DNA from: Pseudomonadota bacterium
Lineage (GTDB): Bacteria; Myxococcota_A; UBA796; UBA9615
DNA: 64,000 nucleotides
Direction: 5' to 3'
Assembly: GCA_024229515.1 (NCBI GenBank)
Contig: JAAESI010000030.1
Span: forward strand, 124,001 to 188,000
The notes under the pieces were generated by a model. The model saw only the letters and a list, made by a program, of their open reading frames with translations. It did not search any database and had not been told where the DNA came from. Positions 41,803-50,787 of this stretch are shown in pieces; the stretch's first letter is position 1, and every line of letters begins with the position of its first letter. Made by a program: the position numbers and the translations under genes.

Positions 41803-43391
41803 CCGCCGTCGGTGAAGTACTCCAGGGTGGGGAGCTTGCTCTTGACCCGGAACGGGCCCGACTTGGAGGCCTCGTACGTCATCGGCACGCCAACGATGCG
41901 GTGTTGCACCTCGACCCCGATGTGGAATCGGTCGTTGGCGCCCTCGATCGTGGCCCAGCCGCGCTCCAACGAGGAGGTCAGCCCCAGGCGCGACACTTCC
42001 GCGTCCAGCTTTCGCTTGAGGGCGGGGGTCGCCTGGCCGGTCTCGAGCACGGCGTTCAAGCTCCCGATGTGGCCGAGCATCCTCCAGCTGTCGTGGGCGG
42101 CGACGAGGAGCACCACGACAAAGACAGCGATCAGGACCGTGCGGATCGTCTTGCGGGTGTCGTCTCGCGACCGCCCGAACTGCTTCTCCAGGTCGGGAGG
42201 GGGAGGCAGCGGAAGGTCGGGGAGCAGGTCCGCGAGCGGATCCTCGGACGGAGGCCCGATCTCGGCGGCGCCGGCTGACAGCCCCGTCCCCGGCGGCTGG
42301 GTGTTTCGATCCAGCGGTGTGGGGGTGGATGTCTCGTGGGCCTCGGGTCGCGGCGAGTCCGGGAGGATCCCCCCGGGCGCAGACGGTGGGCTGGCGACGC
42401 GGTTGCCGCGAGGATCGCGCTTGCCCGCCACCGAGCCGCCACGCCGTCCGCCGATGGTCGAGGTGCGACGTCCCGTGCTCGGCGGGACCACCCGGGGGCC
42501 CGCGGGGCCCCGGGTGGTCCCGCCGGAGTCATCATCGAGCGTCGGGCGTGCGGGGGGCACGGCGTCGACGGCCCGGAACTCGGAGTCGGACGGCATCCCG
42601 TGCGGATACAGCGGGTGGACCGGCGGCGGCTCGGCCGCGGCCTTTTCTTCGCCGGAGACCAGCGCCGCCATCAACGGATCGCCGGGCGGCGATGACGCCT
42701 CGTCGGCGTACAGGCTCCCGGGCGGGCGGCCGCGGAGCTCGCTGCCCGGCATGCCCGGGTTCGAACGCGCGTCCGGGCTTCCGGGCCGGGAGGTCCGGGG
42801 AGCGCGCGACCGGGCCGTGGGCTCGCGCTCGTCGACCGGTGTCCGCCCCGCGCCGGAGCCCGGCCGCGGGGACGACCCGGTGGGAGTGTCCCCCTTGGGC
42901 CGCTTGAGCGAGCCTCGGTCCTGCCCCAGGCCCGGCTTGCGGCGGGTGAGCCGGCCCGTGTTCTCGCCCCAGCCGCGGCCCGTGTCCCTCTCCTCGAGGG
43001 CGCGCCCCGGCATGCTGCCCGAGGGTGCCTCGGGCAGCGCCTCCTCGACCGTGTCCGGCGGCATGCTCGGCTGGGTTCGCGTGACTGAGGGCTTGCCTAC
43101 CGGTTTGGTCCAGGCCACCGCGCCGGCGCGACCCGGTCCCGTGACCGGTCCCCGCGCCGGTCGGCTGGAGGGCCGCTCCACCGCCGCCGGAGGGGGCGTC
43201 GAAAGCGGCACCGCGCCCGGTTCGAACTCCGGCTCGGGGGACGCGGCGGGCGGCGGAGGCGGGGGCGGCTCAGCTTCGGCTGCCGCTGGAGGCACGGGAT
43301 CGTCGAACGACCAGTCGCAGCGGGCACAAAACGCGTGCCGCGCGGACTGGTTGAGGCCGCACTTAGGACAGGCGACGAGGTCCGACGACAA
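41739..43391 (-). CDS. Zinc-ribbon, proline-rich, single-pass membrane protein
   Basis: 550 residues from TTG 43391 with GGGAGGA at the right distance and TATCAT about 18 bases further up. The N-terminus is a zinc ribbon (CPKCGLNQSARHAFCARC). Residues 30-400 are a disordered Pro/Arg/Gly-rich segment with no fold. One membrane helix follows (IRTVLIAVFVVVLLVAAH, near 420) and then a 115-residue extracytoplasmic domain (ALKRKLDAEVSRLGLTSSLE, VEVQHRIVGVPMTYEASKSG). The design, with a cytoplasmic zinc ribbon joined by a long tether to a periplasmic domain, is common in myxobacteria-like genomes. Role unknown. Confidence 0.75.
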   Translation of the reverse strand: MSSDLVACPKCGLNQSARHAFCARCDWSFDDPVPPAAAEAEPPPPPPPAASPEPEFEPGAVPLSTPPPAAVERPSSRPARGPVTGPGRAGAVAWTKPVGKPSVTRTQPSMPPDTVEEALPEAPSGSMPGRALEERDTGRGWGENTGRLTRRKPGLGQDRGSLKRPKGDTPTGSSPRPGSGAGRTPVDEREPTARSRAPRTSRPGSPDARSNPGMPGSELRGRPPGSLYADEASSPPGDPLMAALVSGEEKAAAEPPPVHPLYPHGMPSDSEFRAVDAVPPARPTLDDDSGGTTRGPAGPRVVPPSTGRRTSTIGGRRGGSVAGKRDPRGNRVASPPSAPGGILPDSPRPEAHETSTPTPLDRNTQPPGTGLSAGAAEIGPPSEDPLADLLPDLPLPPPPDLEKQFGRSRDDTRKTIRTVLIAVFVVVLLVAAHDSWRMLGHIGSLNAVLETGQATPALKRKLDAEVSRLGLTSSLERGWATIEGANDRFHIGVEVQHRIVGVPMTYEASKSGPFRVKSKLPTLEYFTDGGWQLDDPAKQALREYQASRRR

Positions 43392-43427
43392 CAGGGTCCT
43401 CCCAGTGCCGAATGATACAACGGCTGG

Positions 43428-44210
43428 CTACCGCCCGGTGAAGACGGGGGGACGCTTCTCGGCGAAGGCGCGGAGCGCCTCGAATCGATCCTCCGATTCG
43501 AGGGTCGTGTCGTAGCAGGCACGTTCGTGGGCGAGAGCCTCTGTCATGGGCAGATCGAACCCCCCGTCGATGGCCTGCTTGGCGGCTCGAACCGCCTGGG
43601 GTCCGCACTTGGCGATTTCGCCCGCGATCGCGAGGGCCCCCTCCAGGGCGTCGTCCGCGCGGTGCTCCGCCACCCCCATTTGCAACGCCTCGTCGGCGCC
43701 GATGCGTCGACCGGTCAGGATCAAGGACCGAGCCCGGCCCGTGCCCACCAGCCGGCTCAAGCGCTGGGTGCCTCCGGCGCCGGGGATGATCCCCAGCCGC
43801 GTCTCCGTCAGCCCCAGCTTGGCGTTGGGGCCGACGACCCGGAGGTCGCATCCCAGGGCCGCCTCCATGCCGCCTCCGAACGCAAACCCGCCGACGGCGG
43901 CGACGAACGGGACGACCGCCTCCGCGATCCGGGTCATCGTGCCGCTGATCAGATCCACGAACGCCGGCACCTCCGCGGGGGGCATGGTCTTGCGCTCCTT
44001 CAGGTCCGCGCCGGCGGAGAAGGCCCGGCCCCCAGCGCCCGCGAGCACCACGGCGCGGGGAAGGTCCTCGGGCGCGGCCGCGGCGAGGCGGTCCAGTTCG
44101 GCGTTCAGCGCCAGAAGCAGCGCCTTGTTGAAGGCGTTGAGCGCCTCGGGGCGGTTCAGGGTCCAGATCTCGACGTGGTCGCGTCGCTCGACCAGCAGCA
44201 CATCAGTCAT
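43428..44210 (-). CDS. Enoyl-CoA hydratase family, probable methylglutaconyl-CoA hydratase
   Basis: 260 residues, the usual crotonase length. Oxyanion-hole segments are AFSAGADLKERK and GGFAFGGGMEAALGCDL; the catalytic loop is ETRLGIIPGAGGTQRLSRLVG, with both acidic positions plausible. This ETRLGIIPGAGGTQ form is typical of AUH/LiuC-like hydratases. It lies ten bases after the HMG-CoA lyase gene on the same strand, which supports a role in leucine catabolism, hydrating 3-methylglutaconyl-CoA. AGGAA precedes the ATG. Confidence 0.85.
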   Translation of the reverse strand: MTDVLLVERRDHVEIWTLNRPEALNAFNKALLLALNAELDRLAAAAPEDLPRAVVLAGAGGRAFSAGADLKERKTMPPAEVPAFVDLISGTMTRIAEAVVPFVAAVGGFAFGGGMEAALGCDLRVVGPNAKLGLTETRLGIIPGAGGTQRLSRLVGTGRARSLILTGRRIGADEALQMGVAEHRADDALEGALAIAGEIAKCGPQAVRAAKQAIDGGFDLPMTEALAHERACYDTTLESEDRFEALRAFAEKRPPVFTGR

Positions 44211-44219
44211 CGGGGGTTC

Positions 44220-45131
44220 CTAGCCTTCGTAGAGTCCACGCGCGGCGCGCAGGTAGCGGCCGGGGAGCCGCTTGCGGAGCCGACCTTCGACGAACAGCGC
44301 CACGTCCACGAGCGCCTCGAGGTTCACCCCGGTGTCGATGCCCATCCCGTGCAGCATCTGCACGAGGTCCTCGGTGGCGACGTTCCCGGACGCTCCGGGG
44401 GCGTACGGGCAGCCGCCCAGTCCGCCGATCGAGCCGTCGAAGATGCGCACCCCGGCGTCCAGGCCGGCGACCACGTTGGCCAGGGCGGTGCCCCGGGTGT
44501 CGTGGAAGTGCAGCGCCAGCTGCTCCACCGGCAGGTCGGTGGCGAGGTCCCGGGTGCGTTCGTTGACGCTGCGGGGGGTGCCGTGGCCGACGGTGTCGCC
44601 CAGGGAGATCTGGTCGACGCCCAGCTTCAGAAGCTCGGCGGCGACGTGCCGCACGTTCTCCAGCGGGATGTGCCCCTCGTAGGGGCAGCCGAAGACCATG
44701 CTGACGTAGCCCCGCACCCACGCGCCCGTGCCCTGGAGCGCCTCCATGATCTGGCGGATGTTCTCCAGGCTCTCTTCGATCGACCGGTTCAGGTTCCGCT
44801 GGTTGTGGGTTTCGCTGGCGGAGATGAAGACCGCCACGTCCTTGAGTCCGGCCTCCTGGGCCCGGTCCAGGCCGCGCATGTTGGGGACGAGGGCGGCGTA
44901 GCGGACGCCGTCCCGTCGTTCGATCTGCGCGAAGACATCTTCAGCGTCGCCCAACTGGGGGATCCAGCGGGGGTGCACGAACGAGCTCGCTTCGACGTAG
45001 GGGAGCCCGGTGGCGGCGAGCCGCTGGATCAGATCGACCTTGGTGGCGGTGGGGACCGGCGACGGCTCGTTCTGCAGCCCGTCGCGGGGCCCGACCTCGT
45101 AGACCGAGGCGCGATCGGGGAGGTCCAACAT
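44220..45131 (-). CDS. Hydroxymethylglutaryl-CoA lyase
   Basis: 303 residues, the bacterial HMG-CoA lyase length. YEVGPRDGLQNEP at the N-terminus carries the metal and substrate residues, LHFHDTRGTALANVVAGLDA the metal His pair, and GGLGGCPYAPGASGNVATED the signature with the catalytic Cys. It cleaves HMG-CoA to acetyl-CoA and acetoacetate, the last step of leucine breakdown. The ATG shares a base with the stop of the biotin carboxylase gene. The longer upstream frame is not coding. Confidence 0.94.
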   Translation of the reverse strand: MLDLPDRASVYEVGPRDGLQNEPSPVPTATKVDLIQRLAATGLPYVEASSFVHPRWIPQLGDAEDVFAQIERRDGVRYAALVPNMRGLDRAQEAGLKDVAVFISASETHNQRNLNRSIEESLENIRQIMEALQGTGAWVRGYVSMVFGCPYEGHIPLENVRHVAAELLKLGVDQISLGDTVGHGTPRSVNERTRDLATDLPVEQLALHFHDTRGTALANVVAGLDAGVRIFDGSIGGLGGCPYAPGASGNVATEDLVQMLHGMGIDTGVNLEALVDVALFVEGRLRKRLPGRYLRAARGLYEG

Positions 45132-46486
45132 CAGTCGGCGACCATAGCGGCAACGACGTCGGCCAGCAGCCCGGTATGCACGTCGCCGGCGGCGAAGGCG
45201 TCGTCGCTGAGGATGGCGCGGTGCAGCGGCGCGTTGTGGGTCAGCCCGTCCAGCACGAGGCTGTCGACGGCGGCGGCGGCGCGGGCCAGGGCGGTGGCGC
45301 GGTCGGGGCCATGGGCGATGATCTTGGCGAGCATCGGGTCGTAGAACGGGGTCACGTCGGCGCCGGTCTCCAACGCGTGATCGACCCGCAGCCCCTCGCC
45401 GGTGGGGGGCTCCCAGCGCTCGATGGTGCCGGGCTGGGGCATGTGCCGGATGGGGTCCTCGGCGTACAGCCGCAGCTCGATCGCGTGGCCCGCCCCGGCG
45501 ATGTCGTCCTGGCCGAAGGCCAACGCCTCGCCCGCGGCGATGCGGAGCTGCTGCTCGATCAGATCGATGCCGGTGATCTGCTCGGTGACCGGGTGCTCCA
45601 CCTGGATGCGGGTGTTCATCTCCAAGAAGTAGTAGTCGTCGCCGTCGACGAGGAACTCGACGGTGCCCGCGGACCGGTAGCCGACCGCGCGGGCCAGCTT
45701 CGTGGCGGCGCCCCACAGCGCCTGCCGCAGCTCGTCGGACAACCCCGGCGCGGGGGCCTCCTCCACCACCTTCTGGTGGCGTCGCTGCATCGAGCAGTCG
45801 CGCTCGAGCAGGTGCAGGTGGGCGCCGTGGGCGTCGCTGAGGACCTGAACCTCGACGTGCCGGGGACGATCGACGGCCCGCTCCAGGTACGCCGTGGAGT
45901 CGCCAAACGCCGATTCGCCGCGGCGGACGGCTTTCTTGAGCGCCTTGCGCAGCGGCTTGCCGGGCTCCTCGACGCGGGTCATGCCGATGCCGCCCCCGCC
46001 CGCGCTGAGTTTGACCAGCAAGGGGAACCCCACCGCCGCTCCGGCCGCCTCCAGGGCGTCGGGGTCGTCGATGGAGACGGAGCCCGAAGCGGGGAGCACG
46101 GGGACGTCGGCGGACGTGGCGAGCTGCCGAGAGCGGAGCTTGTCGCCCATGAGATCGATCACCTCGGCGGGGGGACCGATCCAGACGAGTCCAGCGTCGG
46201 TTACGGCGCGCGCGAAGGCGGCGTTCTCGCTCAGCAGCCCGTAGCCGGGATGCACCGCCTGGGCGCCGGTCTGGCGTGCCGCTTCCAGGATCGCGTCGAC
46301 CTTCAGGTAGCTGGCGGCCACGGGGGCTTCACCGATGCGGACGGCGGCGTCCATCTCGCGAACGAACAGGGCGTCGGCGTCTGCGTCCGAGTGCACGGCG
46401 ACGGTCTCGATGCCGAGCCGACGGCAGGTGCGCGAGACGCGGCGGGCGATCTCGCCCCGGTTGGCGATGAGGATGCGATCGAACAT
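45131..46486 (-). CDS. Biotin carboxylase subunit, acyl-CoA carboxylase
   Basis: 451 residues from ATG 46486 (FDRILIANRGEIARRV), with a CGGAG site. ATP-grasp features are LVKLSAGGGGIGM, AYLERAVDRPRHVEVQVLSD and EMNTRIQVEHPVTEQITGID. The protein stops after the biotin-carboxylase C-terminal domain, so no biotinyl (BCCP) domain is fused, unlike typical methylcrotonyl-CoA carboxylase alpha chains of about 650 residues. Its neighbours point to 3-methylcrotonyl-CoA as the acyl substrate. A separate BCCP and a carboxyltransferase must be encoded elsewhere. Start confirmed by neighbour spacing. Confidence 0.92.
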   Translation of the reverse strand: MFDRILIANRGEIARRVSRTCRRLGIETVAVHSDADADALFVREMDAAVRIGEAPVAASYLKVDAILEAARQTGAQAVHPGYGLLSENAAFARAVTDAGLVWIGPPAEVIDLMGDKLRSRQLATSADVPVLPASGSVSIDDPDALEAAGAAVGFPLLVKLSAGGGGIGMTRVEEPGKPLRKALKKAVRRGESAFGDSTAYLERAVDRPRHVEVQVLSDAHGAHLHLLERDCSMQRRHQKVVEEAPAPGLSDELRQALWGAATKLARAVGYRSAGTVEFLVDGDDYYFLEMNTRIQVEHPVTEQITGIDLIEQQLRIAAGEALAFGQDDIAGAGHAIELRLYAEDPIRHMPQPGTIERWEPPTGEGLRVDHALETGADVTPFYDPMLAKIIAHGPDRATALARAAAAVDSLVLDGLTHNAPLHRAILSDDAFAAGDVHTGLLADVVAAMVAD

Positions 46487-46507
46487 GGGCTCTCCGAGGA
46501 GCGCCGG

Positions 46508-46513
46508 AGGATA
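46508..46513 (-). promoter_or_regulatory. -10 hexamer TATCCT for biotin carboxylase operon
   Basis: TATCCT on the minus strand lies 21 bases before the ATG at 46486, leaving a short leader with CGGAG. It sits back to back with the histidine kinase signal. Confidence 0.45.
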
Positions 46514-46534
46514 GCGCGCAGGGTGCCGGTGGGG

Positions 46535-46540
46535 TAGAAA
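46535..46540 (+). promoter_or_regulatory. -10-like TAGAAA, six bases before a GTG start
   Basis: TAGAAA, six bases, then GTG 46547. The last base departs from the TAnnnT pattern, so this is weaker than the others. Confidence 0.35.
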
Positions 46541-46546
46541 CCCCCG

Positions 46547-48079
46547 GTGGGGATGCACTCGACGGACGATCCAATCTTCAAGTTCCTCGTGGAACAGTCG
46601 CCCGACGGCCAGTTCGTCGTGGTCGACGGCACCTTCGTCTACCTGAACTCCGCCGCCGCCAAGATGTTCAGCTTCGACGGCTCGGACCCGACGGAGTTGC
46701 GGGTCGTGGACGTGCTCCACCCCAGCGAGCACGAGCGCGCGCTCCGCAACATGGCCCTGCGCGCCTCCGGTGTGCTCCGCGGCGCCGCCCAGTACCTCGT
46801 CCGTCGCAAAGACGGCACCACGTTCCCGATCGAGGTCCACGCCGCCCCCCTCAAGTGGGACGGTCGCTCGGGCCTGCACGGCATCATTCGCGACATCACC
46901 GCCCGCCGGAAGATGGAAGAGACGTTGGAGCGGATGGAGCGGACCTCGGTGGTCTCCCGGCTCGCCAGCGGCCTCGCGCACGACTTCAACAACCTGCTCG
47001 CGGTGATCCAGAGCAGCGCCGACGTGGCCCGCCGATTCGGTGACGGCTCCGGCGATCTGGAGAACGCCGTCGAGCGGATCGAAGCCGCCGTGCAGCGCGG
47101 CTCCGACAAGGTCCGCCAGATTCAGCAGATGGCGGGGCACCGCGCGCCCACCCAGGAGTTCCGGCCGCTCCACATCAACCCGGTCGTCGAGGACGTGCTC
47201 GACCTGACGCGGGCCCGGTGGCAGGACGAGGCCGAGTCCAAGGGCATCAGCTACGACGTCCAGTGGATGCCCGGGGAGCCCCCAGCGGTGGTCGGCTCGC
47301 CCTCGGACCTGCGCGCCGCACTGGTGGCGTTGGTGTTCAACGCGGTCGAGGCCATGCCCGACGGCGGCACCCTGGCGATCAAGACCGGCGAGACGAACAA
47401 CGGAGAGGTGCTCGTCACCGTGCGCGACACGGGGGACGGCATCCAGGAAGGCCACCTCGGCCAGCTCACCGACGCGATGTTCACGACCCGCCGCGACCGC
47501 CAGATGGGCCTGGGCCTGCACCTGGTGCAGTCGGTGCTTCAGCAGCACGGGGGGCGGCTCGAGGTCGACTCCCGGCTGGGCCACGGTTCGTCGTTCGCGG
47601 TCATCGTTCCGCCGGCCGAGGAGGCTCCCATCGAGCCCGCTCCGGCGCCACGCTCGGACCTGCTCCAGCGCAGCCACGAGCCGACGGTGCCCGAGGTCGA
47701 GCGGCCTCCGACCCGCCACGGTCGCAGCGTGCTCCTGATCGACGATCAGGCCGATCTGCTCCAGGTGGTGCGTACGATCCTGGAGGGCCGCGGGTACGAC
47801 GTGGACACTGCGGCGAACGGCCGCGAGGGCGTCGCTGCGGCGATGGCTCAGCGGTACTCGATCATCCTCACGGACCTGGGCATGCCCGACATCTCCGGCT
47901 GGGAGGTGGCGGCCCGCATCCGGGAGACGTACGCCGACGTGCCGATCGTGTTGATGACGGGCTGGGCGGCCGACATTCCGCCGACCCGCCTCAAGGAGAA
48001 CCAGATCCAGGCGTTGCTGCCCAAGCCGTTCCGCAGCGAGCAGCTGCTGTCGGTCATCTCGCAGATCCTCAGCAACTAG
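46547..48079 (+). CDS. Hybrid sensor histidine kinase: PAS, HisKA, HATPase, receiver
   Basis: 510 residues from GTG 46547 (ATG 46553 is an alternative). A PAS domain covers about 8-125 (FVVVDGTFVYLNSAAAKMF). HisKA follows with the phospho-acceptor in GLAHDFNNLLAVI (His near 145). The ATP-binding domain has VFNAVEAMPDGG (N box), DTGDGI (G1) and MGLGLHLVQSVLQQHGG (G2). A C-terminal receiver at about 390-508 has LLIDDQ, the acceptor Asp in ILTDLGMPDISGW, and LLPKPF. No membrane helix, so it is cytoplasmic. No response regulator lies beside it. Confidence 0.93.
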   Translation: MGMHSTDDPIFKFLVEQSPDGQFVVVDGTFVYLNSAAAKMFSFDGSDPTELRVVDVLHPSEHERALRNMALRASGVLRGAAQYLVRRKDGTTFPIEVHAAPLKWDGRSGLHGIIRDITARRKMEETLERMERTSVVSRLASGLAHDFNNLLAVIQSSADVARRFGDGSGDLENAVERIEAAVQRGSDKVRQIQQMAGHRAPTQEFRPLHINPVVEDVLDLTRARWQDEAESKGISYDVQWMPGEPPAVVGSPSDLRAALVALVFNAVEAMPDGGTLAIKTGETNNGEVLVTVRDTGDGIQEGHLGQLTDAMFTTRRDRQMGLGLHLVQSVLQQHGGRLEVDSRLGHGSSFAVIVPPAEEAPIEPAPAPRSDLLQRSHEPTVPEVERPPTRHGRSVLLIDDQADLLQVVRTILEGRGYDVDTAANGREGVAAAMAQRYSIILTDLGMPDISGWEVAARIRETYADVPIVLMTGWAADIPPTRLKENQIQALLPKPFRSEQLLSVISQILSN

Positions 48080-48089
48080 CGAGAACAGG

Positions 48090-48121
48090 GACGGCGGCGC
48101 CGGTTTCCCGACGCCGCCGTC
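48090..48121 (+). terminator. Strong hairpin after histidine kinase gene
   Basis: GACGGCGGCG and CGCCGCCGTC form a perfect ten-base stem around a 12-base loop, ten bases after the stop codon. No T run follows, as in other high-GC terminators. Confidence 0.6.
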
Positions 48122-48312
48122 AGCGAAGGACGCCACCGCAGACCCGCATTGCGGGGGGACCGTCTGCGACGGCACGGATCAAGAGGCTCTACCCGCGAAG
48201 TTTGGAGGGGACACGGGGAACAATCCGCGCTCTCCTTCGCCTGTTGAACGAACCCTCGGTCCGATCGACCTATTCCGCAAGGCTCGGTTCTTCGAGGGAC
48301 GCGACTGACGCG
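48122..48312. other. Intergenic gap without recognised gene
   Basis: About 190 bases between convergent genes. I see a small inverted repeat CCGTC-TGC-GACGG near 48160 and a perfect 12-base palindrome CTGACGCGTCAG at 48304-48315 that overlaps the kinase stop. No open frame or RNA gene is convincing. Confidence 0.5.
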
Positions 48313-50787
48313 TCAGCTCTGCTTGAGCGTGCGGGCGACGCGAATCCCCAGCGACGCGGTGCAGATCTTGGGGAAGAAGCCCCCGCGCTCGGCGACCGAG
48401 CGGGCGCTGCTGGTAGCCCAGTTGTTCCCTCGGTGGGGACGCAGACCCAGGTCGCGCTTGTACCAACCGGCGCACCAGTTCGAGGACCCTCCGCACATGT
48501 CGACGACGCCGTAGGGAGAGACGTCCGTCGGGTAGGCGCCGGGCGGTTCCAACTGCGAGTAGGACTTCCGCGAGCCCCGCCAGTTGGCGAACGTGGCGTC
48601 GTAGGCGTTGCCCCAGGGGTAGCTTCGGCCGTCGACTCCGCGGGCGGCCTTCTCCCATTCGTTCTCGGTGGGGAGGCGGAGTTCGGCGCCGTACCGCTCC
48701 GTGGCCCACGCGCACCACTCGTTGGCGTCGTCCCAGGACAGCGCGATGGCGGGCAGGTCCCAGACGATTTCGGGATCGGGGTAGACCTCCTGAAGCCCGC
48801 CCTCGATCAGGATCTCGTACGTCGGGACCCAGGTCCCGTCCTCCTCCTGGTGGCACAGCGCGCCGTCGATCGCGGTGCGGGGCACCCGGGCCTTGGCCTC
48901 CTCGGGGTCCTTGGACTGCAGGTGGTTGATGAACTCCAGGTACTGCCGCATCGACACCGGGAGCCGGCCGATCGCGTAGTCTGGGAGGATGACCTCGCGC
49001 AGGTCCTCGGTGTCGCCGAACTCGGTGGTTCCCCCGCGCCCGAGGAACCGGCCGCCGGGGATGTAGACGAAGTCCTCCCCGATCTCCTCGGCGGTGTAGA
49101 AGCGCACGTAGCCCTCGTGGTGCTCCGACCGCCCGATCGCCACGGGGTAGCGCACGTCGGGGTAGGCGGGGTGCTTCAGGATCAGCAGGTGGCTGCCCAT
49201 CGGCAGCGGCACGTCGCGCAGCGGGGTCTTGCCCAGGCAGCGCCCCTCGCCCCGTTCCATCACGCGGTCCTTCTCCACGTACGGATGGAGCCAGACCTCG
49301 GCCTGAGCGGGTGAGGTCAGCAGGGTCAGCCGGCCGTGCCCCCGCAGGCGCTCGCGGAAGCTGCCATCGTCGTACTGCTCGACCATCGACCGGCTCTGGC
49401 GGGCCGCGATCGCTTCTCCCGCGCGCTCATCGTCGAGGAACCGGGACCACCACAGGTGGGCCAGCCCGAGCCGCGCCTCGGCGTGTTCGGGCATGCGGTC
49501 CATGGCCGCAGCGAACGTCTTGGAGGCCTCCGAGAAGGAGTCGATGACCTCCTCCTGCAGCTCCTTGGCGCGGTCCTCCAGCTCCCACATCGGGCGCTTG
49601 TGCTCGACCGGGCTCCAGGGCCGAATCTCGCCCCGCAGTTCGCGCGCCTCGCGGCGGGCGTAGGCGAGCTCCTGGCGGAGGGCTTCGTACCGAGCCGTCA
49701 GCGACTGGCCCTCCAACACCTTCTCCTCGGCCTCCTGCATGAGGCGGGCGCGCTGCCGCACACCCTCGAGGAACTGCTCGACCTCGCGGGCGAGCGCGCG
49801 AGCCGAGGGGGTGCGCTCCTCGGGCGTGCGGGCCAGCGCCTTGAGGCAGACCTCGTCCAGCTCCCGCGGGATGCTTCGCGTTGGGGCGCGGTCGCTGGGG
49901 GCGGGCGGATCCTCGCTGCAGCAGCGGACCATCACCTCCTCGGGATCGAGCTCCTCGAAGGGCCGGTGGAGGGTGAGGATCTCGTACAGGATCGCGCCGA
50001 GGGCGTAGATGTCACTGAGCGGGGACGCGGGTGCGTCCTGGGTCATGATCTGTTCGGGCGCCATGTAGCCGGGCGTGCCCGTCAGCGTCATCACCCGGTC
50101 CTCGAACGGGATGAGCTCGTCGACCCGCCGCGCGATGCCCCAGTCCAGCAGCTGCACCTCGCCGAAGTCACCGAGCATGATGTTCCCGGGCTTCAGGTCC
50201 CGGTGCACGATGCCGGCGGCGTGGGCGAACTCGATCGCCAGGCCGATCTGGATGAAGACCGACAGCAGGCGCACCCGGCCGAAGTCCTCGGCCGTGTCCT
50301 CTTCGCCCGCCCGGAGCCCCTTGAGGATCGCGGCCAGCGAGCGGCCCCGCAGCTTGCGCATCGTGAAGAACGGCTGCCCGTCCTCCAACGTGCCGAGCTC
50401 GTGCACCGGCACGATGTTGGGGTGCTCTAGGCTCCCCGCGAGGCGAGCCTCCCGCAGGAGGCTCCCGAGTGCGCCGGGCCGCTTGGCTTCCTCGGGCAGC
50501 AGCGTCTTGAGGGCGACCTCCCGGCGGAGGTCCCGGTCCGTGGCGAGGTGGACCTTGCCCATCGCCCCCCGGCCCAGCTCGTCGCCCAGCTCGTAGCGTC
50601 CGCTCGTGTCGGTGAGGAGTTCGACTTCGGCGTCGCTCTTCTCCCCCGCATCCAGCAGCCGAGGGGTGCGCCACGAGACCGCGGCGTCGTCTTCCTCGAG
50701 CTGGCGGGCGACCCGGCTGCGGGTCTGGAGGGTGGAGGGAAGTCGGGCCTGGGCGCCGTCTTCGGAGGAGTCGTCGGGGTCGCTCAC
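48313..50787 (-). CDS. Ser/Thr protein kinase with C-terminal SUMF1/FGE-like domain
   Basis: 824 residues from GTG 50787, overlapping the upstream kinase stop (GTGA). The kinase (about 72-345) has LGRGAMGKVHLATD, VALKTLLPEE, GIVHRDLKPGNIML, LLDWGIARR (DWG in place of DFG) and GTPGYMAPEQ. A coiled coil follows (about 365-470), then a PEGA-like beta segment (about 510-590) and a SUMF1-type domain (about 600-824; FVYIPGGRFLGRG, ALSWDDANEWCAWA, LRLPTENEWEKAARG). The catalytic Cys pair of formylglycine-generating enzyme is not evident, so the domain probably binds ligand. No membrane helix. The arrangement recalls chlamydial Pkn1. Confidence 0.9.
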   Translation of the reverse strand: MSDPDDSSEDGAQARLPSTLQTRSRVARQLEEDDAAVSWRTPRLLDAGEKSDAEVELLTDTSGRYELGDELGRGAMGKVHLATDRDLRREVALKTLLPEEAKRPGALGSLLREARLAGSLEHPNIVPVHELGTLEDGQPFFTMRKLRGRSLAAILKGLRAGEEDTAEDFGRVRLLSVFIQIGLAIEFAHAAGIVHRDLKPGNIMLGDFGEVQLLDWGIARRVDELIPFEDRVMTLTGTPGYMAPEQIMTQDAPASPLSDIYALGAILYEILTLHRPFEELDPEEVMVRCCSEDPPAPSDRAPTRSIPRELDEVCLKALARTPEERTPSARALAREVEQFLEGVRQRARLMQEAEEKVLEGQSLTARYEALRQELAYARREARELRGEIRPWSPVEHKRPMWELEDRAKELQEEVIDSFSEASKTFAAAMDRMPEHAEARLGLAHLWWSRFLDDERAGEAIAARQSRSMVEQYDDGSFRERLRGHGRLTLLTSPAQAEVWLHPYVEKDRVMERGEGRCLGKTPLRDVPLPMGSHLLILKHPAYPDVRYPVAIGRSEHHEGYVRFYTAEEIGEDFVYIPGGRFLGRGGTTEFGDTEDLREVILPDYAIGRLPVSMRQYLEFINHLQSKDPEEAKARVPRTAIDGALCHQEEDGTWVPTYEILIEGGLQEVYPDPEIVWDLPAIALSWDDANEWCAWATERYGAELRLPTENEWEKAARGVDGRSYPWGNAYDATFANWRGSRKSYSQLEPPGAYPTDVSPYGVVDMCGGSSNWCAGWYKRDLGLRPHRGNNWATSSARSVAERGGFFPKICTASLGIRVARTLKQS

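Noticed and set aside
46487..48175. N-terminal extension of the biotin carboxylase
   Set aside because: It lies opposite the histidine kinase. The family begins with MFDRILIANRGEIA at 46486.
48304..48315. Perfect palindrome CTGACGCGTCAG as an operator
   Set aside because: It overlaps a stop codon between convergent genes, where an operator has no promoter to act on; at most part of a terminator.
48620..48980. Active formylglycine-generating enzyme
   Set aside because: The SUMF1-like domain lacks an evident catalytic Cys pair and is fused to a kinase, so a binding role is more likely.
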